Shown in pieces: positions 15,461-25,721 of a DNA stretch of 64,000 nucleotides. The notes under the pieces are model-generated. The model searched no databases. It was not told where the DNA came from and saw only the letters and a list, made by a program, of their open reading frames with translations. Made by a program: the position numbers and the translations under genes. The DNA lies in contig NC_026501.1 of assembly GCF_000182925.2 (NCBI RefSeq), positions 7,977,917 through 8,041,916 on the forward strand, given 5' to 3'. Source of the stretch: Neurospora crassa OR74A (Eukaryota > Ascomycota > Sordariomycetes > Sordariales > Sordariaceae). How positions within the stretch are numbered: the first letter of the stretch is position 1; every line of letters begins with the position of its first letter.

Positions 15461-16598
15461 TGCGAGACGAAAGCTCGAGAGCTCAGGAGGAGAGGCGGAG
15501 AAGGGGGTTAGGTTCAGAAGTTGCAACCTCAAGGGCAACAATTGAGGTGTCCTACTGTGAGATCTCGTGGTCTGTTCACATCAATGCATCTTGCCTGTAT
15601 TGGCGTGGTTTGGCGCTGAGATGATGCCGTCAATCGACTTTGCTCAGGCCTTTTGTTTTGTTATTTACTATGTTGTTTCAAGACCAAAATGCAGAGTGAC
15701 AATTCTTGTCCGTTCCGTCGTTGGTCGTTTCCTGAGCGAGCCTGCGATCCCCGGCCCCTTCAGCTGTTCAGTGGGGCCTCCCCCGCATGGTACACAGGTG
15801 CTGGACGAATGATGTCGTCAATCAGGCAGCGCAGCTTCACTTGGAGCTTGGGCCCACCGTGATCTCGGGTTCCACTCTAGTCGGATCGGCTCCATCTTTC
15901 CACTTCTTTCTTTCTTTTCGGTCAACTGGCAAGAGGGTGTGGATGGTTCGCTTCATCACAAGACTCGCTGACAATGTGAGCTTCGCGATCTACAACCTTC
16001 TTCTCGGACTTATTAGAAAACGCCCACGGGTGCTCATACCGTTACACTAGAAGCCATCTATCCTATCATGTGGGGTCATGCCCAAGAAACAAGGGTGGGC
16101 ATTCAGCTAGAACCAGAGAGGGAAACAACATCCAACGAAGCCTCCAAGATACCTATCATCAGATTATAGGCTGCCTTGGCAGGGCTTGCTAGGCAGTCTG
16201 GCGTCATGGGCTCGCCCTCTCATGTATGGTGAAGTATCACAATTGGGGCGGTATGTATTGTTTTATATCGCCTGTTCACCTGCGTACAGCTAGTATTTTA
16301 TCACAGTCGTAAAGGCGGGTGTCTCCCGTCGCGGCTTCCTTCGATTGATGGAGTGACTGCTCAATTCCAAGTCACTTCAGTTGAGAGCCTAAAAGAACGA
16401 GAAGCCCATTGATTTTGAGTCGTTCTGGAGCCTCTCTCGTCGACTTCAGATTCAGCTGTTCTGGGTTCAAAGCCTACGACCATAACAACGACAACCTTCA
16501 GCCCTAAAACCAACAGCGGAGACAAGGTTGGTGGAGTAAACGATCAGAAGCCGGGATCCCCGATCCAAACCTCAGCATCTCCGGATCCGTACACGGCC
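15461..16598. other. Divergent intergenic region
   Basis: This 1.1 kb lies between two divergent coding starts and should carry both promoters. No gene or RNA is recognisable in it. Confidence 0.5.
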
Positions 16599-18094
16599 AT
16601 GGTTTCCTTCCCACAGTGGACCACCTACCCCATCCCTGGCGTATCGCTCTCCGCCGGCGGTCTCCTAGCTCTCGCCGACCTCAGCACTGTTGCCCAGCGC
16701 ACCGCCATCACCGGCGGCTCCAGCTGGCTCGACAGCCTGCTCCTTGCTCCGGGTCTACACTACCAGCAAGCTGCCGATGAACTCGCCAAGTGGTCCGCAT
16801 CCAGCGCTACCGCCGTTATCGATGCCGGGTCTGGGACGGAGCCCAGGCCTAGTATAACTAGAGGAAATGGCAGCGAAGAAACTAAGAGTTTGGCGCCGGC
16901 GACCTTCCGCATCAACAATGCTGCCACGTTATTGTACCTTCAAAAGATTGCTCGCCCAGGACAAACGGTCACTTTGGACGTTGGCACTATTCCGGCTATC
17001 AGACAGCGGCTACGCATCCGGAGGTCGGAGAGCGGCTTCCATGCCACGATTTGGGCGGAGGATGACTTGCCTGATCTGGGCTGGTTATCGCATGTTTTAT
17101 ATCTGATCAGTCCGGTATTGACGATAATTGCTATCGTGCTGGTTATTTTGTTTCAGGATTGTGAGTATCTTTCTCTTTTTTCTTCCACCTTCCTTTTTTT
17201 TTCCATATTTCTTTTTTCTTCTTTCTTTCTTTCTTTTTTTTTCCTTTTTTTCCCCACCTTCTTCCTCCCCCTTTGACTTACCATCCAACGACCTAAACTT
17301 ACAAGTAAACAGGGTGGACCCTGGCCTCTCTTTTAGCTCTAATGGTCTCCCGCATCCTCAACATCTACATTATCAAACAGCGCTCCAAACCCTGTCCCAT
17401 TTCTTTTCCCCCGTTCCCCTTCCACCCTTTCCACCCCTCTCCATCCTCAGGCTCAGACCACCACGAACCCAACCCCATAACCTCCCTCCTCATTTCTCTT
17501 GGCTCCGACTCTCCTAGCCACCCCTCCACCTGCTCCATCCGCCTCCGAGGGCTCTCGGAAGACCTCTACGCTATAACCGCCACCGCCTGGCTACGCGCCA
17601 AGACCCACGTGGAGGGCTACCTCGAAGCGACGGCAAAGGTTCTGGTGTACATGGTCGCTGCTTTTTCAGGAAACATGACGCAGGTCGGGGCGATAATCAT
17701 GATGGTCTTGTTGCTGGCTACGGCGGGATTGTTGGCGTTGAGTAATGCCAATGCGAAGATGTTTAGGGTTAATGGACGGGTGGTGGTGGGGGAGGGGGGG
17801 AGGGTACTCTTGGGGGGAGGGGAAACCGGTGATGGGAAAGGGAAAGGTAAAGAGATGACGGCTGGTGGTGGTGAGGTGCTGCAACGACAACGGCGGAAGA
17901 CGGGTGGGTTGGGGCCAGGGGTGTATCCTGTTGCGGGTGAAGGGGATGGAGCTGTTGGATATGGGAATGGGAAGGGCAATGTGATTGATGCGTGGCCAAG
18001 CACAAGTGACACGGAAGGAAGGGGCTCTGCTGCTTCGGATCCTAATTGGGCTGAAAAGGGCCAGGCTGGTGGTGGTTCTTATGGTAACATGTGA
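16599..18094 (+). CDS. Unknown multi-pass membrane protein
   Basis: I recognise no family. Exons are 16599-17160 and 17313-18094; the 152-nt intron (GTGAGT...CAG) splits a Trp codon and joins the frame through QDWWTLASLLALMVSRI, giving 447 aa. Residues 1-165 look soluble and globular, with a substrate-like domain around RINNAATLLYLQKIARPGQ and the Arg-rich IRQRLRIRRSESG. Hydrophobic segments follow at about 168-187 (YLISPVLTIIAIVLVILF) and 189-205 (WTLASLLALMVSRILNIYII), so the splice joins two adjacent membrane helices. A third lies at about 295-335 (VGAIIMMVLLLATAGLLAL). The final 110 residues are Gly-rich and probably disordered. The intron is almost pure pyrimidine. The start ATG sits in the context GGCCATGG. 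The gene converges with ipi3. Confidence 0.8.
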
Positions 18095-18527
18095 CTGGTT
18101 TCCGGTGAGACTTGGTCGTTTCATCATGACAACTGTTTATATCTGTTAAGCGTGGCGTTTTGCTGGAAGGCATTTGGAAGCTGAACGTTGTTTGACCTTG
18201 AATGAAAAGCAAGGCCTCGTCGTATACGGTCCTCTACTAGTGAAGGATCACCAGTAGAACCGTGAATCCTGGTATGTGAGACAATCTTGTACAACTGCGA
18301 CGCCTCTTGATCTAAACATTTATATTGAGGGGTATCTGCGACATATACAGAATCTTCTAGATATCTATGTACGGACATGGCGAACCCACCCTGACCATGT
18401 CGGTTCTCATTTGTCCCTAATAAGTTGACCATAGCCAGACCGGGTTCAGAAAACGATCTCGATCAGTCGTGCAGCGTCGAAATTATCCTCAACGTGCTCA
18501 CCAACTGATCCACCCCTAAACATCGTT
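18095..18527. other. Convergent 3' region
   Basis: This stretch separates the stop codons of the unknown membrane protein and ipi3. It should be 3' UTR sequence; no gene is visible. Confidence 0.6.
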
Positions 18528-19863
18528 TCATTCCTTCTTCTCATACTCTTTCTCTGCCAAGGCCTGCTGGAATTCCGCGATAGCGTTCTCCAAAGCCTGC
18601 TGACTGAAACCAGTCGAGTTCACCAACTCATCAACCCTCGTCGGGCTCCTCAGATCAGCCTCAAGCTGCGTCGTAACCGTATAAGCGCGTTCCGCCTGGT
18701 TAGGCTTGACAATCGTCGATGTCTTGGTCGCCTTGTTCCCGCCCTTGGACTCAAAGGGCGAGACGAACACCAAATTTGTCACGGCAGCATTAAGGTTCGT
18801 CAACTCCACCGGGGCCTTGTTATCCACCACATCCCACTTCATGATCTGGCCCTTGGGGTGGCCCGTCAGGAGCGTCGTGCCGTCGTAGCTAAAAGCCAAG
18901 CAAGACGCTGGGCCAGCACCAGTAGGCTGTGTCGCGCCAAACGGCTGCGAGATCTGCATGACCGTTGCCGCGTCCTCGGACTGCGCGCCCAGCAGCGCCT
19001 TGCTGTCGCCCTTGAAGAACTCGGCCATGTACAGCGACGAGTCCTCGCACCCGACGATGATGGCGCGCCCGGCCGGGTCTAGAGACATGCACAAGGGAGA
19101 AGTGGGGAACAAGAGGGTGCGCAGTGCGTCACCGGTTTGGTAGTTCCAGATGATGCAGGACTTGTCTTTGCTGGCGGATACACAGAGGTTGGTGTCGTAA
19201 GAAACGGAGGCGTTGACGGAGAGGGCGGTGATGGCGGCGCGGTGGTTGGAGAGACTCCGCTCTGGCTCGTGTTCGGCAGATGAAGGGGTGAGCTCGAGTA
19301 GTGAGGAGAGGGACCACACGTGGATGTCTGAGTCGTCAGAGCCCGTCAGGACGTGGAAGGGCGTGGCTATCACGCAGGAGACTGCTTGGACGTGGCGCGC
19401 TGGGGTTGAGACTAAGCGGCCGGTGGATGTCTGATAGGCAAGGGATATTATTAGTGTCTTGTATGGGGTGGGGGGGGGGGGGGGGGGGGGGGGGGGGAAT
19501 TAATCTTTCGTTTCTCTTATAGCGTACCTCCCAAAGCATGAGCCGACCTTCTGCTGTGCCCAGTACGAGGACGTCACCAGCCAAAGTCAAGCACCGAATT
19601 CTTTCGGGGAAGGCCACAAAGGCCTCCTGGTTGCCGCGTATCCTTGAGTAAACGTGGACATAGGCTTTATTTTCTTGAGCAGCGTAGACGTGTGAGTCGC
19701 TGACGGCAACGCAGTTCACCGGCGCCGAGCTCTTCTTGAAGTTGTACTTGACTGAGTAGGTAGGGCTCAGAGTGTGGCCGTAGATGCCCACGTCCTTGGC
19801 GATGGACGTGTTGGAGCTCAGAGGAGCGCCGCAGATGGCCGAAACGAATTCTTCCGACAGCAT
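18528..19863 (-). CDS. ipi3: Pre-rRNA-processing WD40 protein Ipi3
   Basis: This looks like the Ipi3/WDR18/Crb3 subunit of the Rix1 complex, which acts in the nucleus on 60S subunit maturation (ITS2 processing) and in fission yeast also in replication. Exons are 19863-19528 and 19430-18528, joining to 412 aa across WE|TSTGRLV. WD repeats are visible: GTAEGRLMLWE at about 102-112, a repeat ending GSDDSDIHVWSL, a repeat ending SASKDKSCIIWNYQTGD, one around GCEDSSLYMAEF, and one ending GHPKGQIMKWDV. The N-terminus MLSEEFVSAICGAP, followed by SIAKDVGIYGHT, is of the Ipi3 type. The C-terminus has a short helical end (ALENAIAEFQQALAEKEYEKKE). The 97-nt intron carries a run of 28 C on the coding strand. 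Confidence 0.88.
19470..19497. repeat. Run of 28 G within the ipi3 intron
   Basis: An uninterrupted G run on the plus strand, C on the transcribed sense of ipi3, lies inside the intron 19431-19527. It fills much of the sequence between donor and branch point. Length at such runs is prone to sequencing and assembly error. Confidence 0.9.
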
Positions 19864-22395
19864 ATTTTCTTCCTTTTCCCTTTTTTTCTTGCTGGGCTAG
19901 ATATATGTGGCTTGCCTATCTCTTCCTCTCTGCTCTCTTCTTCCGTAGGTCAGGACCTTGTCCCGATTTGACCTTTTCGGACCCTTTTTGGAAGCAGCCG
20001 CGGAATGCGACAGGCGTGGCAGACGCGTGACTTTTGCTGTAAGTGTAGAGATGTGTCGTGAATCCTGACGAAAACGCAGGTTGACGAAAGGTATGTTTCC
20101 TCTTCCGTCCTTCTTTGGTGGATGTCGTGTGCAGTGATTGGTACAACACAAAATTTGAAGTTACCGTCCTCACGCCGGCGGATAAGATCTGGATTCTGAA
20201 ACGGGGTGTTGACTGGTTGATCTGATGCAAGAAATCCCGAAGGAGTTCAGGATGCTGCAGGTCTTGAAGATACGCTGTATTCCAGATGTGCCTCTTCCTC
20301 CCAAGAACCAATGGTGGTGTTGTCAAGATGTGATGTGGTGAGATTCTCATGAAATTTTGATTTTTGTAATGACGGCGTACGGTATACTATGTAGTACACG
20401 TTAGTGGAGCTCGGACGCCAAGATCGCCAAGCAAACATTCGAGCGAGAACGGGGCCAGGGCAGGACGGGAGCTTGGACCCCGATGCAAGTCATTCAGTCT
20501 CCCGCAAAAGTCACCCCTGCCACTGTCCATCATGCGCTGCTACTCTTGTTGTCACTCCGCATCAATATACTACTTTATCTACCGGTACTATCCTGCCGTC
20601 AACCTTTCAGCCGCAATAAATACCGTATACATCACGAGGTGCCATTGTTACTCTCTTGCCTGTTCTCTGCGCAAATCTCGCAATTGTTCCTGAGCTCAGA
20701 TGCGGTTTGTGAGCAATTGGAGGCCAATCAAGGGCAATCCAAGAATACTTAGTACCACACCACCTTGCCTAGTTCCCCTCAATCCTCGTTATGTTTATTT
20801 TTTTCCCCGCTGCGTCACTCGTCACTCCAGACCCTTTCCCCTCTTTCTCAACATTCCTTTTTCTCGACGATCCCTTCTCCATTGGTTCGCCCTCGCAAAC
20901 CGGTGGGATAAGGGGAAGAAAATATCTGATTTATGTTGACTGACGCACACCTCGTGGCTCGTGCGAATAGCTTCCGCCCACCAACTCCACTCCCCGTCAA
21001 GTATGGAGCAGACAAGAAAGACACTATCCGGACAGGAACAAGCCAACAACATGCCACCATGTCACGGTGAACACGAAATATTGTTCGGGAAGTGGCTGCT
21101 TCACCCTTGAATTTCCCTCGACGACACCTATGCTAAGACGATATGGCTGGCTTGGTTGAACTGACGGGTATCCAAGACGCGGTATCTGTGTCTATCCGTC
21201 CGTGATTGATAACTTTTCATGTCTGCCGCCGATGGCCAAGTGGAAAGCTCACGCAAGAGTTCGTCGATGTGAGCTGGATACTAGTTCGTGCTACTATTTT
21301 GCCCCCTGCATCGCGACCTTCACAGTACGCCCGATTACGCCTCCAATTGTTGGCCACTATCTCCTTTCTTTTTCTTGTCTAGCTCGCTGGCCTCAATATG
21401 TCGCGACGGACAAGATAAGCCACGACACAACGGAACATTTCCTGTTCTTGTCTTCAATGGCCGTAAGCCGGCCACAGCTCCTCCATCAAGGTTCCGTATA
21501 ACAGCGACCTCGTGTCCGCGCTCTCAGGGCACACGCAGTGTCTTCGTCATCTATATCACTGTCTCGGCTTTAAACACCTTCTCGATCCCTCGCGTGTTGG
21601 AAACCAAGGGCGACATTCCATCCACTCACTGTCTTACTCGAATCTGCTGCGCTCTGTCGGCATAACTGTTTTGACAGCGCCGGGTATCACCACATGAAAC
21701 TTAATGTTATATAGTGTGAGTCCACGATGATGACCCATGTTGCTCGGTACCCAAACATTCTATGCGAATGACGCTCGTCAGTTGCGGTCTTCCCCCAAAG
21801 AAAAAGCGACTGCCCCGCAACGTCATGTCTGCTTGGTTCGCGATTGCTCACCCCGACTTTTCTTGACCACTCAGTTGCTCATCTTTCTAACTTTATCTGG
21901 TAGGCCACTGTCTAGCTTGTTTCGCTGTTAGAGGCGGGATTGGAAGGACTGTTCCAAAACATTACACGGCAGACTTGGTGTATCGGCATTTCTGCTAGAA
22001 CCCGGTGTCACCGTCACACTAATCACCGTCTCCCATCCACTTCCACCCAGCGCCCATACCTTCCAACACCGTACGCGCTTTTGTACGAGGCAAGCTCCCT
22101 TCGCCGTGGCAGGGATATGCCCCGGCATCATATCAACAGGCGATCAGCGCAGGGATCCATGACCACTTCACTTAACCCCAACAACGATCTGACTTGACCA
22201 CGAGTCACTCTTCCTGCGTCCTTCCTGCGACCTGCATCCTGTATTGACAAGGTGGCGGGCAGAGGTGGCAGCTAAGCTTCTGCTTCTTCCCTTCGGTTGA
22301 CGTCCGGTTTACTTCAAGGTTCTTCTCGTCCGGTGTCGTCAAGACAGTCCGCCACCAAACCCTTTTCGACTTCTTTCCCCGGCACAGCTATCAAA
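19864..22395. other. Divergent intergenic region of ipi3 and the 22396 gene
   Basis: This 2.5 kb region has no supported gene. It should hold the ipi3 promoter and the promoter and leader of the downstream gene. Short ORFs occur in many frames with no recognisable product. It is pyrimidine-rich between 20760 and 20880. Confidence 0.5.
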
Positions 22396-24582
22396 ATGGA
22401 GGTTGAGACGCAGTTCAGAGACTTTAACTTCCCCGAGCTCCTGGCCCAGAGCTTGGAGGAATCCGAGGTTTTCTTTAACACCAAGTCTATGACCGCCGGT
22501 TACCCATGCCAAGGTCTCGCAGCAGCGACCCACGTGGATGAGGATTATCCGTATCGAACATCAGATCAAATGACAATCCAAGGCCAGGGACCAAACCACC
22601 ACCACCGCCGAACCTCCTCTCGCACTTCATCCCATTACAAATCTGTGGCCCCTCAGAGTGTCCAGCAATCGCTTCACGAGGGCACGGAGCGCAGATTGGC
22701 GGCAGACATGCCCCGGTACCATGAGCAATTTGGGGCCGCAGACGACTCTTCTGACACCTCCAGTGATTCATCCGTAGAGATGATGCCACCTTCGATCAGA
22801 ACCCGCCAGCAATCAGTGGTCACAACCACTACCTCGATCTCCGGTTGCAGCTCTTCGCCATTCTCGAGCAAGCCCCACTCCCCCTCTTCCAACTCATCGA
22901 AACCGACTCCCAACCGCCAAGGAACGTGGTTTGATGATGAGCCAGACCCGATGTCAGGATCAGGAGAGCCCGACATGGCCAACGACCGTTATGTGGCCCC
23001 TCGGCCGCAAACAGCCCGTGGATTTAACGACACGATTCTCGGCAAGGATGTGCCATCCTCTCCTAGTTCGTCGACGACACCTTTCCCCAATGCAGTCCCA
23101 GTGGCATTGCCGATTCACTTGACTGAGAACGGGGATCGTCCGCGCACATCTTCCGGACAGTCTTGCATAGGAAAGCCTCGCATAATTGACATCCATCCGC
23201 CAGTTGTGCCCAAAAGAAAGTCATCCCTAAGACGACTCCATGTTCAGGAACCCCCCGCGGTACCGGCATTCTGTCAACAGGAAGGGCTCGCCAGCGATGC
23301 GGACAGTTTACAAGATAGCATGGTCCAGACAAGGGGTATAACGCTGCTCCCTTCTCCGACGTTGCCAGTACTTTCGACGCCCGGAGGCAGGACGATCATC
23401 GATGCCTCCAAAAGGCCGTCACTTGAGCTGTATATAAAGAAGAAGGTTCCGCACTCGCAGACGTTGCCTGAGGAGGTTGGAGCGAGCAGGAAGGAAAGTG
23501 CGAGGCATGAACGGCCTTCGGGGGACAGCGTCCAGGATCTACGCTCAAAGTTGGATGTGAAGACTTCGACTGGGCACGTTCAAGACTGGATTCGATCGCA
23601 TACGGAGCCAGCGGTTGGCCGTGTTCGGGCTCCTAGTTTCGTTCCAAACAGTCCCGTGGCTGGTGTTCCCTTGCCTGCGGATGTGCTGAACACTCTGCGC
23701 ATCTCAACCTCGTGTTTTCCAGAAACCACATTGCTCACCTCCAGCCTGTCCATCGAGACGATACGGACGTACTCTAGAAAGCTCAGATACCAGGTTAGAA
23801 AGCCCGGCAACAGTGTCGACGATGACGACAACGAGTCGGTCTTCACCTTCTCTAGCCCCAACGTCAAGTCACGCAAGCGCTGGAACCTGCCCAACCTAAT
23901 GCAAAGCCGGCGCAACAACAAAAGACTCGCAAGCTACGCCCATGACTTGACCCGAAATACCTATCCGGAGCCGAGAGCAACCAAACCCTCTGGTGTCCCC
24001 GATTGGGCGCCCATCAAAAATATCTTTCCCACCGGCACCGACCACCTCTGCGACGCCCTCTACGCGCATTTAGTCGCCTACAACTACGTCGGCACCCTCT
24101 GTCCTCCCCTACCCAACACATCTTCGCATGCTCTCAAAGAGGCCAAGAGCGTTCGTAACAACCCTTCCAGCCCGACGCGCGGCTCAGACGACAACGTGCG
24201 CCGTGTTCCCAGAAAAGCAGAGAGCATCCTCGGCATGAATGACGAAACAGCAGTAAATTTCTCCTCCGGCGCGCTCCACTCTTCCAGAGACGGCGGTTTC
24301 AACCGTCCCTTCATCGGGGACAACGAAAAACGAGGTGTGCCAAAAGTATTGACGAGCAGCGGCAGCAACAACGGCGCTGGTTGCGACTTGACTGCGCTAA
24401 GGGATATCCATGCCGGGTTGGCAAGGTGCATCACCCGTTTAGTTACGACGCTGAAGCTTACTACTGGGGAGGGTATGGTGGAGGGCGAAGCGCTGTCGCC
24501 AAAGGAGACGGTGACGCTGGATCCGTTCCTGCTGAGGACGCTTTGCGAGCTGGTGAGGTGCGCTGAGGAGGCAACTTGTTAA
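22396..24582 (+). CDS. Ser-rich protein of unknown function
   Basis: I do not recognise the family. It is an intronless ORF of 728 aa from the ATG at 22396 (context CAAAATGG); the 33 further upstream codons lack an ATG. The N-terminus METEV-like segment (MEVETQFRDFNFPELLAQSLEE) is acidic and helical. Residues 60-450 are low-complexity, rich in Ser, Pro and Thr, with several basic clusters (PKRKSSLRRL), and are probably disordered and phosphorylated. A more ordered part begins at about 450: LNTLRISTSCFPETTLLTS, SIETIRTYSRKLRYQV, KSRKRWNLPNLMQSRRNNKR. A hydrophobic core follows (VPDWAPIKNIFPTGTDHLC, then LYAHLVAYNYVGTLCP). The C-terminus has two helices (LRDIHAGLARCITRLVTTL and LLRTLCELVRCAEEA). 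The open frame, its length and the ordered end support a real protein; function is unknown. Confidence 0.85.
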   Translation: MEVETQFRDFNFPELLAQSLEESEVFFNTKSMTAGYPCQGLAAATHVDEDYPYRTSDQMTIQGQGPNHHHRRTSSRTSSHYKSVAPQSVQQSLHEGTERRLAADMPRYHEQFGAADDSSDTSSDSSVEMMPPSIRTRQQSVVTTTTSISGCSSSPFSSKPHSPSSNSSKPTPNRQGTWFDDEPDPMSGSGEPDMANDRYVAPRPQTARGFNDTILGKDVPSSPSSSTTPFPNAVPVALPIHLTENGDRPRTSSGQSCIGKPRIIDIHPPVVPKRKSSLRRLHVQEPPAVPAFCQQEGLASDADSLQDSMVQTRGITLLPSPTLPVLSTPGGRTIIDASKRPSLELYIKKKVPHSQTLPEEVGASRKESARHERPSGDSVQDLRSKLDVKTSTGHVQDWIRSHTEPAVGRVRAPSFVPNSPVAGVPLPADVLNTLRISTSCFPETTLLTSSLSIETIRTYSRKLRYQVRKPGNSVDDDDNESVFTFSSPNVKSRKRWNLPNLMQSRRNNKRLASYAHDLTRNTYPEPRATKPSGVPDWAPIKNIFPTGTDHLCDALYAHLVAYNYVGTLCPPLPNTSSHALKEAKSVRNNPSSPTRGSDDNVRRVPRKAESILGMNDETAVNFSSGALHSSRDGGFNRPFIGDNEKRGVPKVLTSSGSNNGAGCDLTALRDIHAGLARCITRLVTTLKLTTGEGMVEGEALSPKETVTLDPFLLRTLCELVRCAEEATC

Positions 24583-25721
24583 AGGATTCGATTTGTATGG
24601 ATAATGAGTGTGATGAAGCGGCTTCGTTGGGATGACCGTTGTGATACCTTCAGTGGCCTTACCGGTCCTCTTTTTTTTCTTGCCTTATTTTATCTCGTCT
24701 TATTCACTCTCGCAAGCGTGGTTCTTGCGAGCATGGTTTATGATGGCAAGTTGTGTCGGAAAGAATACCCAATGGCTTGACGGACATGGCGACGGGCTGG
24801 GCATGAGCTTTCGGACCTGAGTTACTTTGGTGGCACGTCCGGACGGAGAAGTGTAACGGCAGTGTATTTTAGTGTAGTTGGGAGTACGATTGGGCCAGGC
24901 AAGTGGATGGCTTTTGTACATCTAAGCTCACCGTCGTGTGAAGCCGATGATGATATGCCTTTTATTCGTTAATGTCTATTGATGCCCCTTTGCAATTCAA
25001 CGAGCAGCATTCGTGGATGTCGATGAACGGGCATTTTTGATAGAGGCAATGACACCATCACCGCCCTGTAGGGCTGTGCTAACTCCACTGATGATCAGGG
25101 CAGTGCCATATGCCAAGGCGGGAGCTAAGTTGTTGACGTGGAGAGACGAGAAGAAATCATAGGGACCCTTGGAGTTCGGAGGGTGTGACAGAGGGTCGCC
25201 ATTACATGATGATCACTGAATCTCAATGGTCAATCCTCCTCACCGTCTCCATCAACTTTCGTGTCTCCCCCACAAGTCAAATTTCTCCACATTCAACCTC
25301 CGCGTCCCTTCGGAAACACCGAACCGTCGTCATCTAGGTTCCTCCTTGGCTGTTCTTTTATCTCCTCCAACATCCTCCACATTCACCGGCAGACCCGCCC
25401 CCTGTGTTCCTCGGACTCGGCACATTGCGACATGACACGCAGCACACAACGGAGTACACTACTTGCGAGATTCCCAATTGGTCACCTACCATTACCAACG
25501 ATACTACGAAACAGTTCACACACCAAAGCTCACTTTAAATGCCGAGAGGCTTCGGAGGTTAGCGTATCCTTCCATCAACCATAATATCTCTCAAGCCATT
25601 TCAGTTGGCTCGCCCGACCCGATCATCAACAAACTAAACCCGACCGATCGAGGAATTTACCACAACTTGTTTGTTTCAAACAGAAACTGTCAACTACTTT
25701 TCTCACCCCCCGGAAGGAAAC
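24583..25721. other. Tandem intergenic region
   Basis: The first part should be the 3' UTR of the upstream gene and the rest the promoter and leader of the zinc-cluster gene. An upstream ATG at about 25432 opens a frame of some 50 codons, a possible uORF if it lies in the transcript. No other gene is seen. Confidence 0.5.
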
